Of a stretch of DNA of 7,044 nt, positions 1-6,887 are shown piece after piece (positions within the stretch are counted from its first letter, which is position 1; every line of letters starts with the position of its first letter). Source of the DNA: CAKUIA01 sp034180465 (lineage in GTDB: Bacteria; Verrucomicrobiota; Verrucomicrobiia; Opitutales; Intestinicryptomonadaceae); the NCBI GenBank assembly GCA_034180465.1, contig JAXFOH010000112.1:1-7044 (forward strand), in the 5' to 3' direction. The notes below the pieces were generated by a model that worked only from the letters and a program-made list of their open reading frames with translations, did no database searches and had not been told where the DNA came from. The position numbers and the translations under genes are program-made.

Positions 1-1
1 C

Positions 2-580
2 CTAAGCTATGCAGGCGGCGCAATGCGACCGGGAATTGTACACAGGCTCGACAAGGAAACTTCTGGCATTATGATTTTGGCTAAAACCGACGAAGCGTAT
101 TTTAGACTTGTTGAAATGTTTTCGAACAGGCAGGTAAAAAAGGAATATTTGGCGATAATTTCGGGCGTGCCAACAGTGCGCAGCGGAACAATAAAAAAGC
201 CCATTGGCAGGCACCCTACATTTAAAACAAAAATGTGCGTTTGCGATTTGGAGTCGGGAAGAGACGCACACACCGACTGGGTTGTAGAACAGACCTTCGG
301 CAATATGGCCGCCCTTGTGCGCTGCCGCATACACACGGGGCGCACCCACCAAATAAGAGTGCATATGACAGACATGGGCTACCCAATTATGGGCGACTAT
401 ACCTACTCTTTTCAAAAAAACAAATTTAAGGAGCTTGCGCCCCCGAAAAGAGTTATGCTGCACGCAAAAAAAATATCTTTCGACCACCCTGTAATAGAGG
501 GCAAGCATTTAGAGCTTCAGGCAAAAGAACCGCAAGATTTTATTGATTTAATTAACGAATTAAAGGAGTTGAACAAGTAA
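2..580 (+). CDS. RluA/RluD-family 23S rRNA pseudouridine synthase, 5'-truncated by window edge
   Basis: This is the C-terminal portion (192 codons) of a large-subunit rRNA pseudouridine synthase, which isomerises specific uridines to pseudouridine in 23S rRNA in the cytoplasm. The reading frame is open to the left edge, and the codons before the first in-frame ATG (at 23) already look like family sequence (LSYAGGAMRPGIVHRLDK), so that ATG is not the true start. The catalytic motif HRLDKETSG, with its nucleophilic Asp, lies at about 41-67. Further family motifs follow: IGRHPTFKTK, HTGRTHQIRVHM and a late RVMLHA. The missing part would hold any S4 RNA-binding domain and the start of the catalytic domain. 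The GRHP-type motif favours RluD, but RluC or RluA specificity cannot be excluded. The stop overlaps the metY start by one base (TAATG), implying translational coupling. Confidence 0.93.
   Translation, partial: LSYAGGAMRPGIVHRLDKETSGIMILAKTDEAYFRLVEMFSNRQVKKEYLAIISGVPTVRSGTIKKPIGRHPTFKTKMCVCDLESGRDAHTDWVVEQTFGNMAALVRCRIHTGRTHQIRVHMTDMGYPIMGDYTYSFQKNKFKELAPPKRVMLHAKKISFDHPVIEGKHLELQAKEPQDFIDLINELKELNK
562..568 (+). promoter_or_regulatory. Shine-Dalgarno site for metY
   Basis: The sequence AAAGGAG lies inside the last codons of the upstream pseudouridine synthase gene and ends 11 nt before the metY ATG at 580. It is the only good Shine-Dalgarno match directly ahead of an annotated start in this window, and it supports the choice of that start. 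Confidence 0.6.
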
Positions 581-1860
581 TGAAAAAGAAAGAATACAAA
601 CTCGACACAATAGCCGTTCAGGCAGGCTACGAACCAAAAAACGGCGAACCGAGAGTTGCGCCCATTGCGATGAGCACAACATTTAAATACGACTCGGCAC
701 AAAGCCTAGCCGATTTGTTCGACCTAAAAGTAGCGGGGCACTTTTACACGCGTCTTAGCAACCCAACAACCGAAATTCTCGAAAAGAAAATGGCGGCCCT
801 CGAAGGCGGAATTGGCGCGATTGCGTTTTCCAGCGGGCAGGCGGCGTCTACTGCCTTGGTAATGAACCTTTGCGAAGCCGGCGACCACATTGTAAGCGCA
901 GGCACCATATACGGCGGCACATTCAACCTTTTGGGGCATACAATGAAAAAGCTCGGCATAGAAGTTACGTTTGTAGACCAGGAAGCCCCTGAAAAAGAAA
1001 TCTTAAAGGCAATACGCCCAAACACGAAGCTGATATTCGGCGAAACATTATCGAACCCCAGCGTTAAGGTTTTGGATATAGAAAAATTTGCGCGCATTGC
1101 AAAAAAAGTAGATTTGCCCCTGGCTATAGACAACACCTTCCCCACACCCGCCTTGTGCAGACCCTTTGAATTCGGGGCGAACATTGTGCTGCACAGCCTT
1201 ACAAAATATTCCGACGGGCACGCATGCAGCACGGGCGGCATTATTGTAGACAAGGGCGACTACAACTTTGCCAACGGCAAGTTTAAGGGGCTAAGCGAAC
1301 CCGACGAATCGTACCACGGCTTGGTATATACAAAGGCATTCGGCAAATTCGCCTTCTTAACAAAGGCGCGCACCCACGTTTTAAGAGACACGGGGGCTGT
1401 TATATCGCCCATGAATGCGTGGCTTACCAATATGAATTTGGAAACTTTGCCCCTTAGAATGGCAAAGCATTCGTCTAACGCATTGGCTTTGGCAGGCTTT
1501 TTGGAAAAGCACAAAAAGGTTGCGTGGATAAACTACCCGGGGCTGAAAAGCTCGCCGTATAACGCGAGGGCAAAAAAGTACCTAAACGGTCAATGCAGCG
1601 GCGTTTTCACTTTCGGCATAAAGGGCGGCTTAAAGAAGGCCGTTAAGTTTATGGACTCGCTTAAATTGGCGGCCCAAGTTATACACGTTGCAGACGCAAG
1701 AACCTGCGTGCTGCACCCCGCAAGCACTACGCACAGGCAGCTTAGCGACGAGGAAAAGTCAAAAACTGGTATTTTGCCCGAACTTATTAGGGTTTCGGTT
1801 GGCATAGAAAACCCAGCCGATATAATCGCCGACTTTGAACAAGCTTTAAAGAAGTGCTAG
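580..1860 (+). CDS. metY: O-acetylhomoserine sulfhydrylase-like PLP enzyme (Cys/Met metabolism family)
   Basis: A 426-residue fold-type I PLP enzyme of the Cys/Met metabolism family, a usual length for O-acetylhomoserine aminocarboxypropyltransferases. These make homocysteine from O-acetylhomoserine and sulfide, the direct sulfhydrylation route to methionine. Visible landmarks are YTRLSNPTT (56-64; Tyr and Arg that contact the cofactor phosphate of the neighbouring subunit), SSGQAA (84-89), the Tyr of IYGGT (111) that stacks on the PLP ring, AIDNTF (182-187, Asp184 contacting the pyridine nitrogen), HSLTKYSDGHA (205-215, Lys209 as the Schiff-base lysine) and a C-terminal IRVSVGIE (403-410) with the substrate carboxylate-binding Arg404. 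The family also includes cystathionine gamma-synthase and methionine gamma-lyase. The length of more than 420 residues and the insertion around 225-260 favour MetY, but substrate choice is inferred. The gene is the second in the rightward operon, and riboflavin synthase starts 2 nt after its stop. Confidence 0.9.
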   Translation: MKKKEYKLDTIAVQAGYEPKNGEPRVAPIAMSTTFKYDSAQSLADLFDLKVAGHFYTRLSNPTTEILEKKMAALEGGIGAIAFSSGQAASTALVMNLCEAGDHIVSAGTIYGGTFNLLGHTMKKLGIEVTFVDQEAPEKEILKAIRPNTKLIFGETLSNPSVKVLDIEKFARIAKKVDLPLAIDNTFPTPALCRPFEFGANIVLHSLTKYSDGHACSTGGIIVDKGDYNFANGKFKGLSEPDESYHGLVYTKAFGKFAFLTKARTHVLRDTGAVISPMNAWLTNMNLETLPLRMAKHSSNALALAGFLEKHKKVAWINYPGLKSSPYNARAKKYLNGQCSGVFTFGIKGGLKKAVKFMDSLKLAAQVIHVADARTCVLHPASTTHRQLSDEEKSKTGILPELIRVSVGIENPADIIADFEQALKKC

Positions 1861-1861
1861 T

Positions 1862-2461
1862 ATGTTTACGGGTTTAGTGGAAGGCACTGCAAAAGTTGCA
1901 GAATTTAGCGAACAAAAAAATGCCTATTTGCTGCGTTTGGAAATCCCCAAAGACGTTGCCGAAGACTTAAAGATAGGCGACTCTTTGGCGTGCAACGGCT
2001 GCTGTCTTACAGTTGTCTCCAAAACCGGCAACATTGCCGATTTCGAGCTTTTGCAGGAAAGCCTAAGGCTTACGTCTTTCGAGTTCGTAAAAAAAGGCGA
2101 CTTAGTTAACGTAGAACGCCCCTTGGCTGCAAACGCGCGCTTGGGCGGACATTTTGTAAGCGGTCATATAGACACGCGCGGAAAGATGGAAGTTTTTGAA
2201 CAAAGGGGCAAAAACTACTATTTAAAGGTTTCCTTCCCCGAAGGCTTCGGCAAATGGGCGGTCTACAAAGGCTCTGTTACAATAGACGGAATTTCGCTTA
2301 CAATAGCCGAGGTTGAAAACAACAGCCTTGCAGTTTGGATTATTCCGCACACCCTGCAGGCTACAAACCTTTCGCAAAAAAAGGCAGGCGACATTGTAAA
2401 TCTCGAATTCGACATATTGGCAAAATACGTCGAAAAAATCGCCATTTGCAACCGCCAATAA
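1862..2461 (+). CDS. ribE: Riboflavin synthase, alpha subunit
   Basis: Riboflavin synthase performs the last step of riboflavin synthesis, the dismutation of two 6,7-dimethyl-8-ribityllumazine molecules into riboflavin and a pyrimidinedione. The protein has 199 residues, about the usual length, and consists of two tandem lumazine-binding beta-barrel domains. The N-terminus is the diagnostic MFTGLVEG, which fixes the start. Domain 1 carries the CNGCCLTV segment (44-51; most homologues have NGVCLTV). Domain 2 begins near the GGHFVSGHID motif (95-104) and repeats the pattern as IDGISLTIAEV (141-151), followed by IPHTL (161-165) and a C-terminal helix (FDILAKYVEK) of the type used for trimerisation. 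No other rib gene and no FMN riboswitch is visible here, so the remaining pathway must be encoded elsewhere. It lies 1 nt after metY and 6 nt before the EEP-family gene. The symbol is ribE or ribC depending on the species. Confidence 0.96.
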   Translation: MFTGLVEGTAKVAEFSEQKNAYLLRLEIPKDVAEDLKIGDSLACNGCCLTVVSKTGNIADFELLQESLRLTSFEFVKKGDLVNVERPLAANARLGGHFVSGHIDTRGKMEVFEQRGKNYYLKVSFPEGFGKWAVYKGSVTIDGISLTIAEVENNSLAVWIIPHTLQATNLSQKKAGDIVNLEFDILAKYVEKIAICNRQ

Positions 2462-2467
2462 TTTTGT

Positions 2468-3400
2468 ATGGCAGGCACAAAGTTTGCAATTCTATTTATT
2501 TTATGGGCGGCGTTATCTGCCGCCCTGTTTTTTTGCGCGGTAAATTTGGGGAACAAAAACGAGGCGCGCCGCCAAAATTTTGCCGCACAAAATGAGCCAA
2601 GCGAAATAAAAGTAGCCAGCTGGAATTTTGAAAACTACTCTTCGGCTTCAAGGATTATAGACGGCAAATTCTCCCCAAAATACCCGAAAGCCGAAAGCGA
2701 AAAACGCCGCATTGTTGAAATTATATCCCAAATAAACCCCGACATTTTATTTATACAGGAAATCGGCGCGGAAAATTTCGGCGAATTTTTGGAGAGGCTA
2801 AAAAGTGCAGGATTAAACTATCCTTTTTGCGAAATACTGCAAACAAGCGACACCGCGCGTTGCTTGGCGGTAGTTTCGAAAGTGCCGTTCGGAAAAGTCT
2901 TTAAATTCGATAACCTGCAGTTTGCCTATATGGGCAAAGCGCAAAAATGCCCACGGGGGTTGCTGGGAGTAAAAGTGGGCAATTTTTATTTGTTTACCCT
3001 ACACCTAAAAAGCAGGCGCAACAGCAAAAATACCGACAAGCACTACAAAATTTTCAGGAAGGCACAGGCCGCACAGATAGCCAAAAAACTTGCCGCGTTT
3101 TCGGGGCAAAAGCTGATTGTTTGCGGCGACTTTAATAGCGAACCGAACGACACATGCATAGACGAATTTAAAAACACCGCCCGCCTCTCTGTTTTGCCGC
3201 AAGCCGATAAAGACGGCGAAGGCTATACTTTAATCTGGAAGCAAGGCAAAAAGCGCGCTATGTTCGACTTCTTCCTTTTAAGCGAAGCCGCCAAGCCCTG
3301 CGCACAAAAATGCGCCCTTGTATACGACACAAAGGGCGCAAGCGACCACAGAATTGTTGCGATAAAGCTTATATGCTGCGGCAATCAGAAGCGTCTTTAG
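2468..3400 (+). CDS. Endonuclease/exonuclease/phosphatase family protein with N-terminal membrane anchor
   Basis: A 310-residue protein of the EEP (DNase I/exonuclease III-like) superfamily of Mg-dependent phosphodiesterases. A hydrophobic stretch at about residues 6-26 after a short Lys-containing N-terminus looks like an uncleaved signal anchor or signal peptide. The cysteine at 23 lacks a proper lipobox, so a lipoprotein is unlikely. The catalytic set is complete: Asn53 (WNFENY), Glu98 (FIQEIG), His179 (TLHLKS), Asp221 and Asn223 (CGDFNSEPND), Asp267 (MFDFFLL), and Asp293-His294 (ASDHRIV). The enzyme should therefore be active, probably on the outer face of the inner membrane or in the periplasm. 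The substrate (nucleic acid, phospholipid or another phosphodiester) cannot be read from the sequence. It is last in the rightward operon, its start has no Shine-Dalgarno site, and its last 32 nt overlap the 3' end of the convergent dUTPase gene. Confidence 0.88.
   Translation: MAGTKFAILFILWAALSAALFFCAVNLGNKNEARRQNFAAQNEPSEIKVASWNFENYSSASRIIDGKFSPKYPKAESEKRRIVEIISQINPDILFIQEIGAENFGEFLERLKSAGLNYPFCEILQTSDTARCLAVVSKVPFGKVFKFDNLQFAYMGKAQKCPRGLLGVKVGNFYLFTLHLKSRRNSKNTDKHYKIFRKAQAAQIAKKLAAFSGQKLIVCGDFNSEPNDTCIDEFKNTARLSVLPQADKDGEGYTLIWKQGKKRAMFDFFLLSEAAKPCAQKCALVYDTKGASDHRIVAIKLICCGNQKRL
3306..3340 (-). terminator. Intrinsic terminator of the hpnH-dinG-dUTPase operon, inside the opposing gene
   Basis: Read on the minus strand, a perfect 9-bp stem (TGCGCCCTT pairing with AAGGGCGCA) with a 12-nt loop is followed directly by five T's. 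This is a standard Rho-independent terminator layout. It begins 28 nt past the dUTPase stop codon at 3369, where a terminator for the leftward operon is expected. On the plus strand the stem has no T-run after it, so it should act on leftward transcription only. It lies wholly within the C-terminal coding part of the EEP-family gene. Confidence 0.72.
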
Positions 3401-3740
3401 TTTTATAACCGCTGTCCTGTCTTTTGTGGTTTATCGAGTTTTTCTTCGTATACGCGTCAAAAAAGTCCTGCGCCGACATACCCAAAACCTGGGCAATAGA
3501 CACCAAAAAGTGTAGAATGTCTACGGCTTCAACTCTGGCGTTTTGCGCGTCGAATTTCTGGTATTTCGCCCACCATTTCCACGGAACCGAATCTATAAGT
3601 TCGGCGCATTCCTGCTGCAGGGCGCGGCTATAGTTTAAAACCCACTTAACGCGCTCTTCGTCGCTCATATTTGCAGTGTCTATGCCTATGCGCTTGTTAA
3701 GTTCGTATTGTTCCTTAAAGATTTCTTCCAGTTTATCCAT
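3369..3740 (-). CDS. Dimeric (all-alpha) dUTP diphosphatase
   Basis: A 123-residue member of the dimeric dUTPase family (dUTPase_2, all-alpha NTP pyrophosphatase/MazG-like fold). It hydrolyses dUTP to dUMP and pyrophosphate, which limits uracil incorporation into DNA and supplies dUMP for thymidylate synthesis. The metal-binding ExxE (Glu44, Glu47) and ExxD (Glu71, Asp74) motifs are present, together with the typical DSVPWKWWAK segment (50-59) and VDILHFLVS (73-81). The C-terminal NHKRQDSGYK (104-113) resembles the substrate-closing segment of this family. The protein is short compared with many members but appears complete. It is not related to the common trimeric beta-fold Dut. The gene is last in the leftward operon, 15 nt after dinG, and overlaps the convergent EEP gene by 32 nt. 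Its start has only a weak AAAGAA upstream, so coupling to dinG translation is likely. Confidence 0.88.
   Translation of the reverse strand: MDKLEEIFKEQYELNKRIGIDTANMSDEERVKWVLNYSRALQQECAELIDSVPWKWWAKYQKFDAQNARVEAVDILHFLVSIAQVLGMSAQDFFDAYTKKNSINHKRQDSGYKTKDASDCRSI
3405..3443 (+). terminator. Candidate weak terminator of the rightward operon, inside the dUTPase gene
   Basis: Five bases after the EEP-family stop codon, ATAACCGC (3405-3412) can pair with GTGGTTTAT (3426-3434), with one bulged T and one G-T wobble, leaving a 13-nt loop. Five T's follow after CGAG at 3439-3443. The position is right for the end of the rightward operon. The stem is imperfect and the T-run is displaced by four bases, so this is only a candidate. 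No better terminator was found nearby on this strand. Confidence 0.3.
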
Positions 3741-3755
3741 AGTAGCGTATATTCT

Positions 3756-5828
3756 TTATTGCGTTGGGGTTTTGTCAAAATCTAATTGCAAAAATGCGTC
3801 TTTTATTTTCGCGTCAAGAGTTTTCGAATTAAACTCGTCCCAATCTTTTGGGGCTATTGCCGATAAAAAGTTTTTGCCGTATGGCTTGTTTAAAATTCTG
3901 GAATCTAAAACAACGGCAACGCCCTTGTCGCTTTCCGAGCGTATTAGCCTGCCAAAGCCCTGCCTAAATTTCATTACGGCCTCGGGCAGCGAAAGTTTTT
4001 GAAAGGGGTTTTCGCCCAGGCTTTCAAGCATTTCGCATTTTGCGGCAGCCAGAGGATGGTCGGGGTTAACAAAGGGCAGCTTTGTTATTACAAGCAAATT
4101 AAGGGCATTGCCTGCAATGTCTACGCCCGTCCAAAAGGCGTCGGTGCCGAGCAACACGGCGTTTGCCGAATTTTTAAAGTTTTGCAATGCCTCTTTAGGA
4201 GACATTTCGCCCTGCGCAAACATTGCCCTTTTCGGGAATTTTTCCCTTAAAATTTTAAGCGTTTTGTTAAGCTCGTAATAGCTTGTAAATAAAACAAGCG
4301 TACCGCCGTATTTGTTTGCCGAAATTAACCGCCCAATGCTGTCCGCCAAAAATTCGGCATTCATTTTTTTGTCGTCGCCCATATTCGGGGCGTCTCTGCA
4401 CAACAAAAGCCTGCAATTTTTTTGGTAGTTGAAGGGCGACTTTTCCATGCCTTGCTGGGCAATTTCGCCGCCGACAGAATCGGCAAAGTCGTTTAAGTCT
4501 TGCCCGTTAAGCGAAAGCGTTGCCGATGTCATTACAACGCTTGTTCCCTTTGCAAAAAGCCTTTGCCTTAATATGCCAGCCACGCTAAGGGGTGCCGAAC
4601 AAATTTTTGTGTAGTCTTTGTTCTTGCCCGAAGTTTCAAGCCAATAAACCTGTTTTGGCGTGCTTAAATAAAGGGCGTCTTCTAGCGACAATGCTATAGA
4701 AAATATCCTTTTTGCGCAGTCGTCTATGTCGGCTTTTTGCGACTCGCTTGTAGCTTTCGATGCCAATGCGTCGAGCCTTTGTTTTAGCGATTTTAAATCT
4801 TCGCAAATATTCGAATTTAGCCACTCTTCGGCGGCAAGCCTTGCAATGTCTTTGCCCGTAAGATACATTGCAGAAGCCTGCGCAAAAAATTCCGACACAG
4901 TCGAAATGCACTGCAAAACCGAGTCTATATCGTATTGCGTTGCATACTTTATTTTTTTAAGCAGTCCTTTTTTGGTGCGCGGGTTGTAGATTCTTTTAAG
5001 TTCGCGCAAAATGCCGTAGTCGCTAAGTTCCATTCCGAAAATTTCCTCGGCAACCTTTGCAACCAAATGGGCTTCGTCGAAAACAAAAAAATCGTCGGCA
5101 GTAAGTATGCCCTTTGTGGAATTGTCGGCCGATTGCGCCGACGCCATAATCGAAAACACAAGGCTGTGGTTTAGAATAACAACATCGGCTTTGTCGAACA
5201 GCTTTTTTGCGTTTTGATAGAAACAGTCGCAGCACTTGTTTGGCGTACACAAACCGCTTTCGGCATTAACCCAGCTCCATACCTCCTCGTCGGGCGGGGG
5301 AACAAGCTCGTCTCTTAAGCCCGTTTTGGTTTTCAATGCCCAGCTTGCAATGCGCTCTAGCTCGGATATTTCGCTTTGCATAAACAAGTCGCCCTTTTCT
5401 GCCAATGCCTTTTTTAGACGCGTAGAGCACAAATAGTTGCGCCTACCGTAAAGCACGGTGTACTTAAAGTCGGCGTATTCCGCCAACTCGGGGGTTTGGG
5501 CAAAAAACTTTTCTATAAATGGCAGGTCTTTTTTTACAATCTGCTCTTGCAACGCCATTGTGTGGGTAGAAACATAAAGCTTGCGGCCGTGCTTTTTTGC
5601 AAAAATTACGGCGTTTATCAAATACGCAAGCGTTTTACCCACGCCCGTGCCCGCCTCGAACAAAAGGGGCGAATCGCTTTCAAAGCTTTGGGCGCAAAAA
5701 TACGCCATATTCTCCTGCTGGCTGCGGTGACACATAAAAGCCTCCTTTTCCAGCAGGCCGCCTTTGCAAAAAATGGATTCGCTCGTAGTGGGCAAATCCA
5801 TTCTTTCCGATTGGCTCGGAGCTATCAT
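3756..5828 (-). CDS. dinG: DinG-family ATP-dependent DNA helicase with Fe-S cluster
   Basis: A 690-residue superfamily 2 helicase of the XPD/DinG group, which unwinds DNA 5'-3' and clears R-loops, forks and similar structures during repair and replication. The order of motifs is complete: an R..QQ..M segment (35-41) before the Walker A AGTGVGKT (59-66), four cysteines suited to a 4Fe-4S cluster (Cys134 in NYLCSTR, then Cys194, Cys199 and Cys202 in LCTPNKCCDCFY), DEAH (251-254), TSATLSL (434-440), GTDAFWTGVDI (561-571) and QGFGRLIR (623-630). There is no N-terminal DnaQ-type exonuclease domain, unlike the longer Firmicutes DinG proteins. The chosen start has no Shine-Dalgarno site. It is preferred because the IFCKGGLLEKEAF segment before the R..QQ motif resembles conserved N-termini of the family. 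The gene lies 12 nt after hpnH and 15 nt before the dUTPase. YoaA-like naming is also possible. Confidence 0.92.
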   Translation of the reverse strand: MIAPSQSERMDLPTTSESIFCKGGLLEKEAFMCHRSQQENMAYFCAQSFESDSPLLFEAGTGVGKTLAYLINAVIFAKKHGRKLYVSTHTMALQEQIVKKDLPFIEKFFAQTPELAEYADFKYTVLYGRRNYLCSTRLKKALAEKGDLFMQSEISELERIASWALKTKTGLRDELVPPPDEEVWSWVNAESGLCTPNKCCDCFYQNAKKLFDKADVVILNHSLVFSIMASAQSADNSTKGILTADDFFVFDEAHLVAKVAEEIFGMELSDYGILRELKRIYNPRTKKGLLKKIKYATQYDIDSVLQCISTVSEFFAQASAMYLTGKDIARLAAEEWLNSNICEDLKSLKQRLDALASKATSESQKADIDDCAKRIFSIALSLEDALYLSTPKQVYWLETSGKNKDYTKICSAPLSVAGILRQRLFAKGTSVVMTSATLSLNGQDLNDFADSVGGEIAQQGMEKSPFNYQKNCRLLLCRDAPNMGDDKKMNAEFLADSIGRLISANKYGGTLVLFTSYYELNKTLKILREKFPKRAMFAQGEMSPKEALQNFKNSANAVLLGTDAFWTGVDIAGNALNLLVITKLPFVNPDHPLAAAKCEMLESLGENPFQKLSLPEAVMKFRQGFGRLIRSESDKGVAVVLDSRILNKPYGKNFLSAIAPKDWDEFNSKTLDAKIKDAFLQLDFDKTPTQ
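5741..5747 (-). promoter_or_regulatory. Strong internal Shine-Dalgarno ahead of an in-frame ATG in dinG
   Basis: On the minus strand AAGGAGG lies 5 nt before the in-frame ATG at 5735-5733 (Met32 of the long reading). This is the best ribosome-binding site seen on the leftward block. Starting there would give a protein 31 residues shorter that keeps the R..QQ segment and all helicase motifs. It could be the true start, a second start, or a chance result of the Lys-Glu codons AAG GAG in this stretch. Confidence 0.35.
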
Positions 5829-5840
5829 AGCGTTTTTGTG

Positions 5841-6863
5841 CTATTCGCCTTTTCTGAAAGCGAAAAAGTTTTTAGCCGCCCTAATCAAGCCGCCAAAGCT
5901 GCCAAAGGTGTCGCACACCGCGCTGGGCTCGTAGCCGCAGTGCAACATACAATCTTTGCATTCCTTTTGGGTGCCGTTTACGCCCAAAGAATACCCTTCT
6001 ATGGCGTCCATCAATTCCTTATATGTTTTGCAATAGCCGTCGTTTATAAGGTAGCAGGGTTTTTGCCAACCAAATATAGAGTAGCACGGGTTGCCCCACG
6101 GAGTGCAGTCGTAAACCTGTTTGCCCTTCAAGAATTGCAAAAAGCTGGGAGAATGGTTGAACACCCATTTCTTCGAGGGCTTCGACAAAATTTCGTTAAA
6201 GAGCTTAATTGTTTTGTTTCTTTCCAAAAACTGGTCTTGGTTTGGAGCCTTTTCGTAGGGGAACCCGGGAGAAATCATCATACCTTCAACGCCCAAGTCG
6301 GTCATATCGTCGAAAAAGCGGCGAACGTCGTTGGGGTTTGCGTTGTTGAAAATAGTAGTGTTAGTTGTAACCCTAAAACCGCGCTTTAAGGCTTCCTTTA
6401 TGCCTTCAACTGCTATGTCGTAGGCACCGGGTTTGTTTACGTTGCCGTCGTGCATTTCCTTTGTGCCGTCTAGGTGAACGCTAAACGAAAGGTATTTGCT
6501 GGGTCTATATAAATCTATTTTGCGGAGCAAAATTTGCGCGTTTGTGCACAAATAAACATATTTGCCGCGCTTTATAAAGCCGTCTACCATACGGGGCATT
6601 TCGTCGTGCAAAAGGGGCTCGCCGCCCGCAATGCTAACCATGGGCGCACCGCATTCTTCTACCGCAGCCCAAGCTTCTTCGGGGGTCATTCTCTTTTTAA
6701 GAACGTCTACCCCGTATTGTATTTTGCCGCAGCCCGAGCATTTTAAATTGCACTGGAAAAGCGGCTCTATCATCATTACCAAGGGGTACTTTTTTTTGCC
6801 CTTAATAGCGTTTGATATTGCGTATTTTGCTACTGTTAAAACTTGAGATACTGGAACTGCCAT
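5841..6863 (-). CDS. hpnH: Adenosylhopene transferase HpnH (radical SAM)
   Basis: A 340-residue radical SAM enzyme closely matching HpnH, which adds the 5'-deoxyadenosyl radical from S-adenosylmethionine to diploptene to give adenosylhopane, the first step of the extended side chain of bacteriohopanepolyols. The N-terminus MAVPVSQVL and the segment YPLVMMIEPLFQCNLKC are typical. The 4Fe-4S cysteines are Cys38, Cys42 and Cys45 (CxxxCxxC), GGEP is at 80-83, and VYLCTNA contains Cys106; I recall a cysteine at this position being implicated in quenching the product radical. FSVHLDG (127-133), ISPGFPYEKAP (197-207) and the C-terminal CTPWGNPCYSIFGWQKPCYL (253-272) are family hallmarks, with a further Cys-rich segment CKDCMLHCGYE (302-312). 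No squalene-hopene cyclase or other hpn gene is in the window. It is first in the leftward operon, has its own likely promoter, and lacks a clear Shine-Dalgarno site. Confidence 0.93.
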   Translation of the reverse strand: MAVPVSQVLTVAKYAISNAIKGKKKYPLVMMIEPLFQCNLKCSGCGKIQYGVDVLKKRMTPEEAWAAVEECGAPMVSIAGGEPLLHDEMPRMVDGFIKRGKYVYLCTNAQILLRKIDLYRPSKYLSFSVHLDGTKEMHDGNVNKPGAYDIAVEGIKEALKRGFRVTTNTTIFNNANPNDVRRFFDDMTDLGVEGMMISPGFPYEKAPNQDQFLERNKTIKLFNEILSKPSKKWVFNHSPSFLQFLKGKQVYDCTPWGNPCYSIFGWQKPCYLINDGYCKTYKELMDAIEGYSLGVNGTQKECKDCMLHCGYEPSAVCDTFGSFGGLIRAAKNFFAFRKGE

Positions 6864-6887
6864 ATTGCGCTAATATCCAATATATTT

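Noticed and set aside
2..508. 168-codon minus-strand open frame antisense to the pseudouridine synthase gene
   Set aside because: The plus strand carries unmistakable RluA-family motifs here. The minus-strand frame is Cys/His/Phe-rich with no domain, typical of a shadow frame.
744..1253. 169-codon minus-strand frame antisense to metY
   Set aside because: It lies wholly inside the MetY coding region covering the PLP-binding motifs, and has no independent domain or start signal.
2468..2540. Lipoprotein signal for the EEP-family protein
   Set aside because: The cysteine at residue 23 is preceded by Leu-Phe-Phe, not by the small residues a lipobox needs.
5496..6389. Long (297-codon) plus-strand open frame antisense to the dinG-hpnH junction
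   Set aside because: It spans two well-supported minus-strand genes with full catalytic motifs. Its translation shows no recognisable domain, and its composition is that expected of an antisense shadow.
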